NCBI GenBank assembly: GCA_012523385.1
Contig: JAAYIO010000047.1
Span: 1-12,631, forward strand
Direction of reading: 5' to 3'
Source: Methanomicrobiales archaeon
Lineage (GTDB): Archaea; Halobacteriota; Methanomicrobia; Methanomicrobiales; Methanomicrobiaceae
Length of the DNA: 12,631 bases
The stretch's first letter is position 1; the number at the start of each line of letters is the position of its first letter. A program made the position numbers and the translations under genes. Of this stretch, positions 1 to 7,277 are shown one piece after another. Below the pieces are notes generated by a model, which saw nothing but the letters and a program-made list of their open reading frames with translations, did no database searches and had not been told where the DNA came from.

Positions 1-1
1 T

Positions 2-196
2 CTGGGCAACTGCCCGGACTGCACAGCACCTCTTTACCTTGAAGAAGAGACGGATATCATCGATGAACTCACAGAACTTGCCGATGCAAGCTCAACCAAA
101 GTGATGATCATCTCCAATGATTTTGAAGAAGGATCGATTCTTTATAACGCCTTTGGCGGAGTTGCAGCGATACTGCGATACAGGACAGGATACTGA
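2..196 (+). CDS. prf1: Peptide chain release factor aRF1, C-terminal fragment (5' end outside window)
   Basis: The frame is open from the window edge to a TGA at 194-196 and gives 64 residues. It begins with a CxxC pair (CPDC) and contains a segment like DIIDELTELAD, then DFEEGSILYNAFGGVAAILRY. This tail is characteristic of archaeal and eukaryotic class I release factors (aRF1/eRF1 C-terminal domain 3). That protein recognises all three stop codons in the ribosomal A site and triggers peptide release; the C-terminal domain contacts the partner GTPase. The stop codon overlaps the argS start by one base (TGATG), so the two genes are probably co-transcribed and translationally coupled. The catalytic GGQ and the codon-recognition domain lie upstream of the window and cannot be checked. 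The identification rests on recognising the tail from family memory. Confidence 0.88.
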   Translation: MGNCPDCTAPLYLEEETDIIDELTELADASSTKVMIISNDFEEGSILYNAFGGVAAILRYRTGY

Positions 197-1860
197 TGTA
201 TCAGGATGCATATCGGGCTGTTGAAACAGCCCTGAAAGACGCAACAGGAGCAGCAGATGTACTCCTTGGTGACGGCGGTGACCATGCCGACCTTGCCTCA
301 ACTGTAGCCTTTACACTCGCAAAAACACAGAGAAAAAGCCCTATGGTGATTGCCGCTGAAGTTACGGCAGCAATTACCGAACCGTTAGCTGAGGAAGGAA
401 TTTCAGTCATCACCACCGGCCCCTACATCAACTTTATTTTTGGACAAAAGTATGTCGCAGATGTGGTAAAGGCAGCTTCCCAGCCGGGCTATGGAGATCT
501 GCCGGATGTGCCGGGCCAGGTCTGTATTGAACATACCTCAGCAAACCCCAACGGGCCATTGCATGTGGGGCATATCCGGAACTCGGTCATCGGGGACACG
601 CTGGCCCGGGTATTCCGGAAAGCAGGGCATGACATCGATGTGCAATATTATCTAAACGACATGGGTCGTCAGATTGCAATCGTCTCGTGGGGATTTGATT
701 TTCTTACTATCCCACAGAATGAAGGGGAAAAAGACGATCATTATGTCGCCCGTGTCTATGTGGCAGCAAATCATGCGCTCGAGGCGGACCCGTCGATAAA
801 AGAGGAAATTGACCGGCGCATGGGTCTTATTGAACAGGGCGACCCCGAGATTGTCGAGAAGTTCCGCCGGGCGGTATCCCTCTGTGCAGAGGGAATAAAG
901 GTCACACTCAACCGCCTCAATGTTCCCCATGACCGATTTGTATGGGAATCCGGATTTGTTCAGGACGGTTCGATGACCGCTATACTCAACCGGGCAGAAG
1001 CGCTTCCCGAGGCTTCCCACGTTGATGTCCTTGCTATGGACCTCACCGCATTCGGGTTTGAGAAGCAGTATGTGCTCCGCCGTTCAGACGGCACGAGTGT
1101 GTATGCCGCCCGTGACCTTGCCTACCATGTATGGAAGGGTGAACACTTTGACCGTCTCATCAACGTCTTAGGTGCTGACCACAAACTTATTGGTGCCCAA
1201 TTGCAGGCGACAATGAAACTCCTCGGCGAAAAGGTACCCGAGATTATCTTCTTTGAGTTTGTGAGTCTTCCGGAAGGTTCTATGAGCACCCGTGCCGGCA
1301 AGTTCATCTCTGCTGATGAACTCATCAACGAAGTGACAAAGAAGGCGTTTGAGGAAGTGACAACCCGCCGGCCAGAACTTTCCGAAGAAGAGTGCCGGGC
1401 CATCGCGGCATCCGTTGCCATCGGTGCAGTCCGCTATGATATTGTACGTGTCTCGCAGGAGAAGAGCACCGTCTTTGACTGGCGGCAGGCACTTGACTTT
1501 GAACGCCAGAGCGCCCCCTATATTCAGTATTCCCATGCAAGGGCCTGTTCTATCCTTGAAAAGGCAGGAGACTTCACTCCGGTGTATGAACTCTCTACCG
1601 AATCAGAGATAGCACTTGCAAAGCAGATAGGCCTCTTCCCGGTGGTGCTCCGGACCGTGGTAGAGGAACTCCATCCCCACCACCTTGCGATATATGCGCG
1701 TGACTTAGCCGACCTCTTCAATGCGTTCTACCACACCGACCCGGTTCTCAAAGCAGAGGCAGGGGTTCGGGATGCCCGGCTGACCCTTGTCCGGGCAGCA
1801 CAGAATACCCTGAGCGAAGTGCTCGAAACCCTTGGAATCGATGCAATCAGAAGCATGTAG
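196..1860 (+). CDS. argS: Arginyl-tRNA synthetase (class I)
   Basis: This 554-residue protein has the usual length for ArgRS, which joins arginine to tRNA-Arg using ATP in the cytoplasm. The N-terminal 100 residues resemble the ArgRS-specific Add-1 domain. The class I HIGH signature appears as HVGH at residues 123-126, preceded by a SANPNGPLHVGH stretch typical of ArgRS. The KMSKS loop is replaced by MSTRAGKF at 363-370; a degenerate KMSKS is common in ArgRS. A C-terminal anticodon-binding helical domain starts near residue 440, and its AFYHTDPVL segment is typical of the DALR fold. The ATG start overlaps the aRF1 stop by one base, and the 3' end overlaps taw1 by 20 nt, which places it inside a translation operon. 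No sign of truncation or unusual composition was seen. Confidence 0.97.
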   Translation: MYQDAYRAVETALKDATGAADVLLGDGGDHADLASTVAFTLAKTQRKSPMVIAAEVTAAITEPLAEEGISVITTGPYINFIFGQKYVADVVKAASQPGYGDLPDVPGQVCIEHTSANPNGPLHVGHIRNSVIGDTLARVFRKAGHDIDVQYYLNDMGRQIAIVSWGFDFLTIPQNEGEKDDHYVARVYVAANHALEADPSIKEEIDRRMGLIEQGDPEIVEKFRRAVSLCAEGIKVTLNRLNVPHDRFVWESGFVQDGSMTAILNRAEALPEASHVDVLAMDLTAFGFEKQYVLRRSDGTSVYAARDLAYHVWKGEHFDRLINVLGADHKLIGAQLQATMKLLGEKVPEIIFFEFVSLPEGSMSTRAGKFISADELINEVTKKAFEEVTTRRPELSEEECRAIAASVAIGAVRYDIVRVSQEKSTVFDWRQALDFERQSAPYIQYSHARACSILEKAGDFTPVYELSTESEIALAKQIGLFPVVLRTVVEELHPHHLAIYARDLADLFNAFYHTDPVLKAEAGVRDARLTLVRAAQNTLSEVLETLGIDAIRSM

Positions 1861-2737
1861 GGCCCTGCTAAAACAGGGCTACCAATTTTTATCCCCCCGC
1901 TCCTCTGCGGCTCTCAAGCCGTGTATGTGGAACAAACGAACGCTTCTTGGGGGAGATATGTGCTACAAGGCACAGTTCTATGGTATCGAAAGCCACCGCT
2001 GTGTCCAGATGACCCCGACTCTGAAGTGCAACCAGCGTTGCCTCTTCTGCTGGCGGTCGATGGAGCATGAAGTGGTCGAAGAAGAGGAGTGCCCCCCGGA
2101 AGTCATCATGGACCGGTTGCATTTCTTTCAGAAAAAGGCCCTTGCCGGATATAATCCGATTGCAAACAACAAGGTTGAACCAAAACTCTGGGAAGAGGCG
2201 CTCACACCGAATATGGCAGCAGTATCCCTCTCCGGTGAACCCACCCTTTACTCCCAGTTACCTCAACTCATTACGCTGTTGAATGATGCAGGATTCACCA
2301 CATTTCTGGTGACAAACGGCACACGGCCTGATATGATCAAGCGGTGCAATCCGTATCAGACCTATGTCTCGCTGGACGGGCCGGATGAAGAGACCTACAA
2401 GCGTGTCTGTCGTCCCATGGAGGACTCGTGGGAACAGGTAAAAGAGAGCCTCTCTCTTCTGGGGGAGAGACAGTCTGCGATACGCATCACCGTTGTGAAA
2501 GGGCTCAATGACACAAGTCCCGAAGGGTATGCACGCCTGATTCAGGATGCCTCGCCCCTTTATGTCGAAGTGAAAGGATACATGTATCTTGGCTACTCGC
2601 GCAATCGTCTTACTCGTGCGCATATGCCAACCCATGAGTATGTGACAGCGTTTGCAAACGAAATTACGAAATACTGTGATTACGAAGTCTACGATGACAG
2701 CCCGGTATCCGGGGTGGTCTGTCTCAAACGGCGGTAA
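1841..2737 (+). CDS. taw1: tRNA 4-demethylwyosine synthase (radical SAM, TYW1/Taw1)
   Basis: This 298-residue enzyme (from the ATG at 1841) is predicted to condense N1-methylguanosine at position 37 of tRNA-Phe with two carbons of pyruvate to form the tricyclic 4-demethylwyosine. The radical SAM cysteines are C63, C67 and C70 (CNQRCLFC). Three more cysteines, C28, C41 and C54, have the same 13-residue spacing as the second [4Fe-4S] cluster ligands described for the Methanocaldococcus enzyme. AVSLSGEPTLY near residue 125 is the GGE-like SAM-binding motif. Because C28 is needed, the start must lie upstream of it, so the gene overlaps the argS end. A TTG at 1832 is an alternative start giving 301 residues. 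No strong ribosome binding site is visible, so expression probably depends on coupling to argS. The reaction is known for the family; the assignment here is from sequence motifs. Confidence 0.95.
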   Translation: MQSEACRALLKQGYQFLSPRSSAALKPCMWNKRTLLGGDMCYKAQFYGIESHRCVQMTPTLKCNQRCLFCWRSMEHEVVEEEECPPEVIMDRLHFFQKKALAGYNPIANNKVEPKLWEEALTPNMAAVSLSGEPTLYSQLPQLITLLNDAGFTTFLVTNGTRPDMIKRCNPYQTYVSLDGPDEETYKRVCRPMEDSWEQVKESLSLLGERQSAIRITVVKGLNDTSPEGYARLIQDASPLYVEVKGYMYLGYSRNRLTRAHMPTHEYVTAFANEITKYCDYEVYDDSPVSGVVCLKRR

Positions 2738-2739
2738 AA

Positions 2740-4323
2740 ATGAAATTTAATCCAGATGAATATCGGGAATTGGCACGAACAGACTTTGAACACGCCTGGA
2801 AGAACGGAGCAGTGATCATCGATCCGGTTGGAGCAGAAGACAAATACCCGCGGTACAGATACAAATCCGCCCGCCGTCACCCCATAGCAGAGACCACCTC
2901 ACGCCTGCGGGAGGCATACCTTTCTATCGGATTTGATGAGGCAAGAGTGCCTCTTTTTATCGATGAGAAAGATGTCTACCGCCAGTTTGGGCCTGAGGCA
3001 TCTGCAGTTCTTGACCGGGTATTCTATCTCGGCGGATTGCCACGCCCAAACGTGGGTGTCGGCAAAGAGCGGGTCGCACAGATCGAGCAGATTATTGGGA
3101 AAAAACTGGGTGAAGACGGAGAAGAACGTCTCCGTGAAACCCTGCATGCCTACAAGAAGGCAGAGGTGGATGGTGACGAACTCACCTTTGAACTGGCAAA
3201 AGTTCTCGGCTGTGACGATGCTCTTGTCGTGCGGATGATGGACGAGGTGTTCCCCGAGTTTCGTGCACTGGCACCGGAATCTTCACGGACTACTCTGCGA
3301 TCGCACATGACCTCGGGATGGTTCCTCTCCTTAGGGGCGATGTGGGATCATTTGCCGCACCCCATTCGCCAGTTCTCCATTGACCGTTGTTTTAGGCGGG
3401 AGCAGGAAGAGGGACCAACCCGCCTGATGACCTACCACTCTGCATCCTGTATTGTTGCAGGTGAGCATGTCACCGTAGAGGACGGAAAGGCGGTCGCAGC
3501 AGCTCTTCTCAAGGCATTTGGGTTTGAGGATTTTGAGTTTCGCCCCGATGAGAAGCGTTCTAAATATTATATTCCCGACACCCAGACCGAAGTGTATGCC
3601 CGCCATCCGGTGCATGGATGGGTTGAGGTCGCCACCTTTGGCATGTATTCCCCGTCTGCTCTTGCCGAATACGGCATCGGTGTCCCGGTGATGAACCTTG
3701 GACTTGGGGTGGAACGTCTTGCAATGATCGAGTATCAGTCAAATGACGTCCGCCAACTCACCTACCCACAGTTCTATCCCCCGGTCTTCACCGATGCAGA
3801 ACTTGCCTCGGGGATTGGTCTGCGGGAGGTTCCCCACACGAGAGAGGGCATCCTCATGGCAGAGGCGATACAAAAGACCGCCACCATTCACGCACAGGAG
3901 GCTAGCCCCTGTTCTTTTGTGGTATGGGAGGGGGAGTGCTGTGGCACACGTATCCGCGTCATTGTTGAGGAAGAAGAAGAGAACTCACACCTCTGTGGCC
4001 CAGCGGCATTCAATGAAATCTATGTCGAAGATGGCAAGATTCTCGGGGTTCCCGACACAGAGAAATTTGCCAAGGTGAGAGAGAATGGTGCTGCTACAGG
4101 CATCTCATACCTTGAAGCAGCTGCAAACCTCGCGGCCGCCCGCATTGAAGAGGCAGCCTGTTCTGGTGAGGGCACCCATGTACAGGTCAAGATGGCAAAG
4201 ATTCCGTCTGATGTTAATATCAAAATTGAGAACCATGTGATGCGTACAATCACCGACAATAACAAGAAGATTGATGTCCGTGGACCAGTCTTTATCTCCG
4301 TCCGGAGTGTTCTGGACGCATAA
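2740..4323 (+). CDS. sepS: O-phosphoseryl-tRNA(Cys) synthetase (SepRS)
   Basis: This 527-residue class II synthetase attaches O-phosphoserine to tRNA-Cys. In the methanogen indirect pathway the product is then converted to Cys-tRNA by SepCysS using a sulfur donor. Recognisable SepRS segments include YLGGLPRPNVGVG (about residues 97-109), LRSHMTSGWF around 188, motif 2 FRREQEEG starting at F218, RSKYYIPDTQTEVYA in the 270s-280s, and motif 3 GLGVERLAM at 321-329. The length is close to the roughly 535 residues usual for the family. It starts 2 nt after the taw1 stop, with a GGCGGT sequence five bases before the ATG as a plausible ribosome binding site. It is the last gene of the aRF1-argS-taw1 operon. 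PheRS alpha and PylRS share the fold, but these motifs are specific to SepRS. The partner SepCysS gene is not in the window. Confidence 0.96.
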   Translation: MKFNPDEYRELARTDFEHAWKNGAVIIDPVGAEDKYPRYRYKSARRHPIAETTSRLREAYLSIGFDEARVPLFIDEKDVYRQFGPEASAVLDRVFYLGGLPRPNVGVGKERVAQIEQIIGKKLGEDGEERLRETLHAYKKAEVDGDELTFELAKVLGCDDALVVRMMDEVFPEFRALAPESSRTTLRSHMTSGWFLSLGAMWDHLPHPIRQFSIDRCFRREQEEGPTRLMTYHSASCIVAGEHVTVEDGKAVAAALLKAFGFEDFEFRPDEKRSKYYIPDTQTEVYARHPVHGWVEVATFGMYSPSALAEYGIGVPVMNLGLGVERLAMIEYQSNDVRQLTYPQFYPPVFTDAELASGIGLREVPHTREGILMAEAIQKTATIHAQEASPCSFVVWEGECCGTRIRVIVEEEEENSHLCGPAAFNEIYVEDGKILGVPDTEKFAKVRENGAATGISYLEAAANLAAARIEEAACSGEGTHVQVKMAKIPSDVNIKIENHVMRTITDNNKKIDVRGPVFISVRSVLDA

Positions 4324-4340
4324 ACCCACACATCGTTCCC

Positions 4341-4360
4341 TTTTTTTGTTATTTTATTTG
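4341..4360 (+). terminator. T-rich archaeal-type terminator after sepS
   Basis: Seventeen bases after the sepS stop there is a run of seven T followed by further T-rich sequence (GTTATTTTATTTG). Oligo-T stretches just past a stop codon are the usual archaeal termination signal. No strong stem precedes it. It lies in the convergent gap with the hydrolase gene. Confidence 0.5.
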
Positions 4361-4374
4361 AGAACCGTCAGAAC

Positions 4375-4405
4375 CCTCTCGTCTGATCAGAATTATCGGG
4401 AGAGG
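4375..4405. other. Imperfect inverted repeat in the sepS/hydrolase convergent gap
   Basis: CCTCTC at 4375-4380 can pair with GAGAGG at 4400-4405, with a 19-nt loop holding CTGATCAG. It lies just beyond the end of the minus-strand hydrolase gene and could stabilise or end either transcript. The stem is short, so this is only a possible structure. Confidence 0.25.
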
Positions 4406-4410
4406 CTATT

Positions 4411-5286
4411 TCAGACGGGAATTTCAAGAGACGAATACTCAAACGGATAGCGGAAGATCTTCTCTTCTCTCAGGGGGTCGTGGAGGACAATGCTTCCTTC
4501 CCTACGTTCTGCGGTGACAATGTAGGAATGGTAATAGAGGCGTTCCACTTCAGGCAACACAGAAATTCCAGCCACTTCTGAGGGGGTGATATTAGTATAT
4601 TTGCGGTACAGGATTTCTTCACCGTTGCCATGGAGAATGGAGTACGAGCGGACGACAAAGGAACCCCCCTCATCTTCAATGGTGATAAAACGGCTGGGAT
4701 TCATGGTGGGGATTGCCTCCCCGTCAGTCTCTACGTTCGCATATAGGGCAAGCCCGGTATATATGAAAATAATCGCGAGAAATACGATAATATATCCCTG
4801 ATAGACTCCCGGTCCTGCCCTCTGGGTCAGGATAAGGGAGAGCAGAATGAGGCTTGCAATCAGGATTGGAAGGGACGGGCCAGGAAAGATGCCAAGCGTG
4901 AACTTTTCTGATGAAAATGGCCAAAGGAGAGGAATGCCGGGATAAGCGAGATAGTCTAGAATAATGTGTAACATCGCACCGGCGAGAAGAGCGAAACCCG
5001 CCATGAGAGTGACTTCTTCAGGAAAATACCGCCCAAACCATGAACTGGAGGATAGTATATAAAGGATAATAAATGCCGCAAGGGAGAGAAATGCCGCGCC
5101 CGCAATGCTGTGGGTGATTCCGCCATGCGTGAAGATATACCAAGATGGATTATCACCCGAGACTAAAAAGAATAACACATCAATATCCGGGATCACCGCA
5201 CCTATCACCGCAAAAGGGACAAGTATGGTGTTGCCTACGAGTAATAGGGGAATGGCAATGGAAAAGGCATGGGTGATTGAATCCAC
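4411..5286 (-). CDS. YdjM/DUF457-family membrane-bound metal-dependent hydrolase
   Basis: This 291-residue membrane protein has the metal-hydrolase-like signature of the YdjM (LexA-binding, inner-membrane-associated hydrolase) family. It opens with DSITHAF (H6), followed by IPDID (D34, D36), FTHGGITHS (H54, H59) and MLHIILDYLAYPG (H107, D111). These His and Asp residues are the likely metal ligands. Hydrophobic segments are visible near residues 8-42, 60-80, 93-112, 138-155 and 163-183. A soluble tail of about 105 residues, rich in beta-forming sequence, follows and is probably outside the membrane. The start is GTG at 5286, and the MDSITHA opening matches where family members begin. No ribosome binding site is present, and a TATA-like box lies about 26 nt upstream, which suggests a leaderless mRNA. 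The substrate is unknown for most of this family, so only the family is claimed. Confidence 0.85.
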   Translation of the reverse strand: MDSITHAFSIAIPLLLVGNTILVPFAVIGAVIPDIDVLFFLVSGDNPSWYIFTHGGITHSIAGAAFLSLAAFIILYILSSSSWFGRYFPEEVTLMAGFALLAGAMLHIILDYLAYPGIPLLWPFSSEKFTLGIFPGPSLPILIASLILLSLILTQRAGPGVYQGYIIVFLAIIFIYTGLALYANVETDGEAIPTMNPSRFITIEDEGGSFVVRSYSILHGNGEEILYRKYTNITPSEVAGISVLPEVERLYYHSYIVTAERREGSIVLHDPLREEKIFRYPFEYSSLEIPV

Positions 5287-5307
5287 AGTTCACTTACTGC
5301 TATTCTG

Positions 5308-5318
5308 ATACTAAATTC
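5308..5318 (-). promoter_or_regulatory. TATA-like box for the YdjM-family hydrolase (probably leaderless)
   Basis: On the minus strand GAATTTAGTAT is centred about 26 nt before the GTG start, the normal distance from an archaeal TATA box to the transcription start. That would place the mRNA 5' end at or next to the start codon, in agreement with the missing ribosome binding site. The same 11-mer lies upstream of the gene starting at 8913. Confidence 0.45.
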
Positions 5319-5327
5319 TATCCGAGT

Positions 5328-5339
5328 CAATGCGCATTG
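5328..5339. promoter_or_regulatory. Perfect 12-bp palindrome in the hydrolase/mch divergent region
   Basis: CAATGCGCATTG reads the same on both strands. It lies 42 bp before the hydrolase start and 150 bp before mch, just upstream of the hydrolase TATA-like box. A dimeric regulator could bind here. No regulator is identified, and chance occurrence is not excluded. Confidence 0.3.
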
Positions 5340-5397
5340 CAGGGGGTGCACGGGGGGGGTCTCCACCCGTATGAAATAGAGGTGGGGAAAAACCTAC

Positions 5398-5415
5398 CAT
5401 CTCATTTCATCTCAT
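5398..5415 (+). repeat. 10-bp-phased direct repeat upstream of mch
   Basis: CATCTCAT occurs at 5398-5405 and again at 5408-5415, exactly ten bases apart, so both copies face the same side of the helix. It lies about 75 nt before the mch start and could be an activator or repressor site. It sits in a pyrimidine-rich tract, which makes such repeats easier to get by chance. Confidence 0.3.
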
Positions 5416-5488
5416 CTGTATCTTCTGTTTCAATCCGTGGATTTACGTCAGGAACAAACAAATGGTGGTCTAAGGAGACGGGAGAATC

Positions 5489-6433
5489 ATGGTAAGCATT
5501 AACAAAACAGTACAGCCAGTCATAGAAGAGATGCTCGCCAATGAGGAGGCGCTTGAAATCCGGGCACATACTCTGGGAAACGGTGCCACAGTTATAGACT
5601 GTGGCGTGGATGTGCGGGGGAGTTACCGTGCGGGTGCACTCTATGTGGAGGCCTGTCTTGCGGGTCTTGCCACAACAGAGATAGTCGTTGAATCCATTGG
5701 TGGGATCCCATTTCCCTTTCTTCACCTCACGATTCAGCACCCGCCCATCGCGTGCCTAGGTTCACAGAAGGCTGGATGGATCATTAAGACCCCGTCATAC
5801 CGGGCGATGGCGTCCGGGCCGGGACGTGCCCTCTCTCTCCAGCCAAAGAGCACCTACCGCACGATTGGGTATCAGGATGAGGCAGATGTGGGCGTCATTG
5901 CTCTTGAAGCAGACACGCTCCCGGATGCTGATACTGCCGGATATATCGCAGAAAAATGTGGGATAGACCCGTCCAACCTGACATTGCTCGTAGCACCGAT
6001 ACGAAGCCTCGTCGGATCAATACAGATCTCCGGACGGATTGTCACAATAGTCATGCATTCTCTCGAAGAGGCCGGATATGACCTCTCACTGATTCGTCAT
6101 GCTACGGGTTCTTCTCCCATAGCACCGGTGAAAAAGGATATGATGGAGGCGATGGGTACAACAAATGACTGCAATATCTATTACGGATCAGTCTGCATCA
6201 CCACTGAACGGTATGATGCCCTCTTTGAAACCCTCCCATCTGAGAATTCCCCTGATTACGGGAAACCATTCTTTACTCTCTTCAAGGAAGCTGGGAATGA
6301 TTTTCTGGGCATTGATTCCCGTCTTGCATTCTCTCCTGCCGAGATAACCGTTAATGACTGTACGACAGGTGTCGTCCGCCACTTTGGTGCACACAACAGT
6401 GAGGTGCTTTTGACCTCATTTGGCGTTCGTTAG
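5489..6433 (+). CDS. mch: N5,N10-methenyltetrahydromethanopterin cyclohydrolase
   Basis: This 314-residue protein has the length usual for Mch, which interconverts N5-formyl-tetrahydromethanopterin and N5,N10-methenyl-tetrahydromethanopterin. That is the third step of CO2 reduction to methane, carried out in the cytoplasm. Family sequence is visible throughout: SINKTVQPVIEEM at the start, GATVIDCGVDVRGSYRAG near residues 31-48, YRAMASGPGRAL near 107-118, YIAEKCGIDPSNLTLLVAP near 150-170, and GTTNDCNIYYG near 220. The ATG at 5489 is preceded by AAGGAG (5472-5477) and GGGAG (5480-5484), so this mRNA has a leader with a ribosome binding site. It is transcribed alone, divergent from the hydrolase and convergent with the redox operon. 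No lesion or odd composition was seen. Confidence 0.97.
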   Translation: MVSINKTVQPVIEEMLANEEALEIRAHTLGNGATVIDCGVDVRGSYRAGALYVEACLAGLATTEIVVESIGGIPFPFLHLTIQHPPIACLGSQKAGWIIKTPSYRAMASGPGRALSLQPKSTYRTIGYQDEADVGVIALEADTLPDADTAGYIAEKCGIDPSNLTLLVAPIRSLVGSIQISGRIVTIVMHSLEEAGYDLSLIRHATGSSPIAPVKKDMMEAMGTTNDCNIYYGSVCITTERYDALFETLPSENSPDYGKPFFTLFKEAGNDFLGIDSRLAFSPAEITVNDCTTGVVRHFGAHNSEVLLTSFGVR

Positions 6434-6449
6434 CGTCTGAAAATGTAGT

Positions 6450-6456
6450 AAAAAAA
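6450..6456 (-). terminator. Oligo-U stretch ending the ferredoxin operon
   Basis: Seven A on the + strand give seven U in the minus-strand transcript, starting five bases past the ferredoxin stop codon. This is the typical archaeal termination signal and lies in the 27-bp convergent gap with mch. Confidence 0.5.
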
Positions 6457-6460
6457 TGAA

Positions 6461-6769
6461 TTATTCCGGAGTTGGATTCTCCCGGTAACGGGTGAGTGCC
6501 CTTTCCACATATTCAGTCATCTGGACAGCACCGACCACACAGGCAGTGGCACATTTACCACAACCGATACAGGTTTCCGGCTCGGTAATCCAAGCCTTGT
6601 CAATTTTTCTTCCCAGGTCAACGAGGGTGATTGACCCCGTGGGACAGACCTCAATACAGTCTCCGCATCCCTCACAGGAAAAAGGGATGACCAAAGGAAA
6701 TTTTTTGGGAATTTTCTTTTTGCTATCTGCTGCTATAACTCCTTCCTGCTTTTCTGATTCAATACTCAT
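6461..6769 (-). CDS. 2[4Fe-4S] ferredoxin-type protein
   Basis: This 102-residue soluble protein has two complete four-cysteine sets: C32, C35, C38 and C42 (CEGCGDCIEVCP), and C67, C70, C73 and C77 (CIGCGKCATACV). Each should bind one [4Fe-4S] cluster, making it a one-electron carrier. The second set lacks the proline that usually follows the fourth cysteine. An N-terminal extension of about 30 residues, rich in Lys and Glu, precedes the clusters and is unlike minimal ferredoxins. The ATG is preceded by AAGGT, which overlaps the stop codon of the upstream flavin-type gene only 9 nt away, so the two are coupled. It is the last gene of the 8913-6461 operon. I infer that it passes electrons to or from the neighbouring flavin-type and CCG-domain proteins; no partner has been shown. 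Confidence 0.92.
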   Translation of the reverse strand: MSIESEKQEGVIAADSKKKIPKKFPLVIPFSCEGCGDCIEVCPTGSITLVDLGRKIDKAWITEPETCIGCGKCATACVVGAVQMTEYVERALTRYRENPTPE

Positions 6770-6778
6770 GCTCGTACC

Positions 6779-7261
6779 TTATTTTGTATTTTTGCGGGGT
6801 ATGTCTTGCCAACGCTTCTTTTCCCATTCACATACCTCATCGGGAGTCATCATATCAAGACGCTGACCTGCCTCAGCACCAGGTTTTGTGCAGTATATTT
6901 CACTGACTTTCACGTAGATGACTGCATAGGTGTCAATTCCCTGTGCTTCTTTTGCCTCTGCTGCAATGCCGGTAAAAAGGGGTCCTTGGGTGACGACCCG
7001 TCCTATGCCCTTGAACTGGAAGGATGCCCGGATGCCGCCCTGCTTTGATACCCCAAGGGCAACCCATGGATTTGTCTTCAGTGCCGTACTGATGATACCA
7101 TATTCATCTTGTGCGAGGGCAAAAGCTACTTCATCGTCCGCAGTGACGGAGGCAAACCTTCCCAGTGTCACATAGGGAACCCCTTGCGGAGTAGCCACAC
7201 AGAGATGGCATCCCATTGTTTCAATCCATGCCTGCATTCGTTCGGTTAATTTGACGGTCAT
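6779..7261 (-). CDS. PNPOx-like split-barrel flavin (or F420) binding protein
   Basis: This 160-residue protein matches the pyridoxamine 5'-phosphate oxidase-like split-barrel family. A short helix leads into CHLCVATPQGVPYVTLGRFASVTADDEVAFAL, the opening strands of the barrel. Next come a segment with NPWVALGV and FQFKGIGRVVTQGPLF, then a helical region and a strand YAVIYVKVSEIYCTKPG. Members bind FMN or F420 as dimers and act in varied redox reactions, so true PNP oxidase activity is not implied; the 160-residue length is short for that enzyme. The ATG at 7261 has a strong ribosome binding site, AAGGAGG (7277-7271), which overlaps the stop codon of the upstream gene. It lies between the disrupted paralogue and the ferredoxin, so a role in the same electron-transfer process is likely but inferred. 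Confidence 0.82.
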   Translation of the reverse strand: MTVKLTERMQAWIETMGCHLCVATPQGVPYVTLGRFASVTADDEVAFALAQDEYGIISTALKTNPWVALGVSKQGGIRASFQFKGIGRVVTQGPLFTGIAAEAKEAQGIDTYAVIYVKVSEIYCTKPGAEAGQRLDMMTPDEVCEWEKKRWQDIPRKNTK

Positions 7262-7270
7262 TTTTTCCTG

Positions 7271-7277
7271 CCTCCTT
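7271..7277 (-). promoter_or_regulatory. Ribosome binding site fixing the 7261 start
   Basis: AAGGAGG on the minus strand lies nine bases before the ATG at 7261 and overlaps the TAA stop of the preceding gene (TTAAGGAGG). It supports both the start chosen and translational coupling. Confidence 0.7.

Noticed and set aside
1832..1840. TTG at 1832 as the taw1 start
   Set aside because: It adds only three residues to the ATG at 1841 and has no better ribosome binding site. ATG is the simpler choice, though TTG cannot be excluded.
2740..4323. PheRS alpha subunit or PylRS instead of SepRS
   Set aside because: These class II enzymes share the fold, but GLPRPNVG, SHMTSGWF and RSKYYIPDTQTEV are SepRS-specific, and the length fits SepRS.
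5342..5365. G-rich tract (GGGGG, then eight G) as a G-quadruplex
   Set aside because: There are only two long G runs, plus short ones downstream, so four well-spaced runs for a quadruplex are not clearly present.
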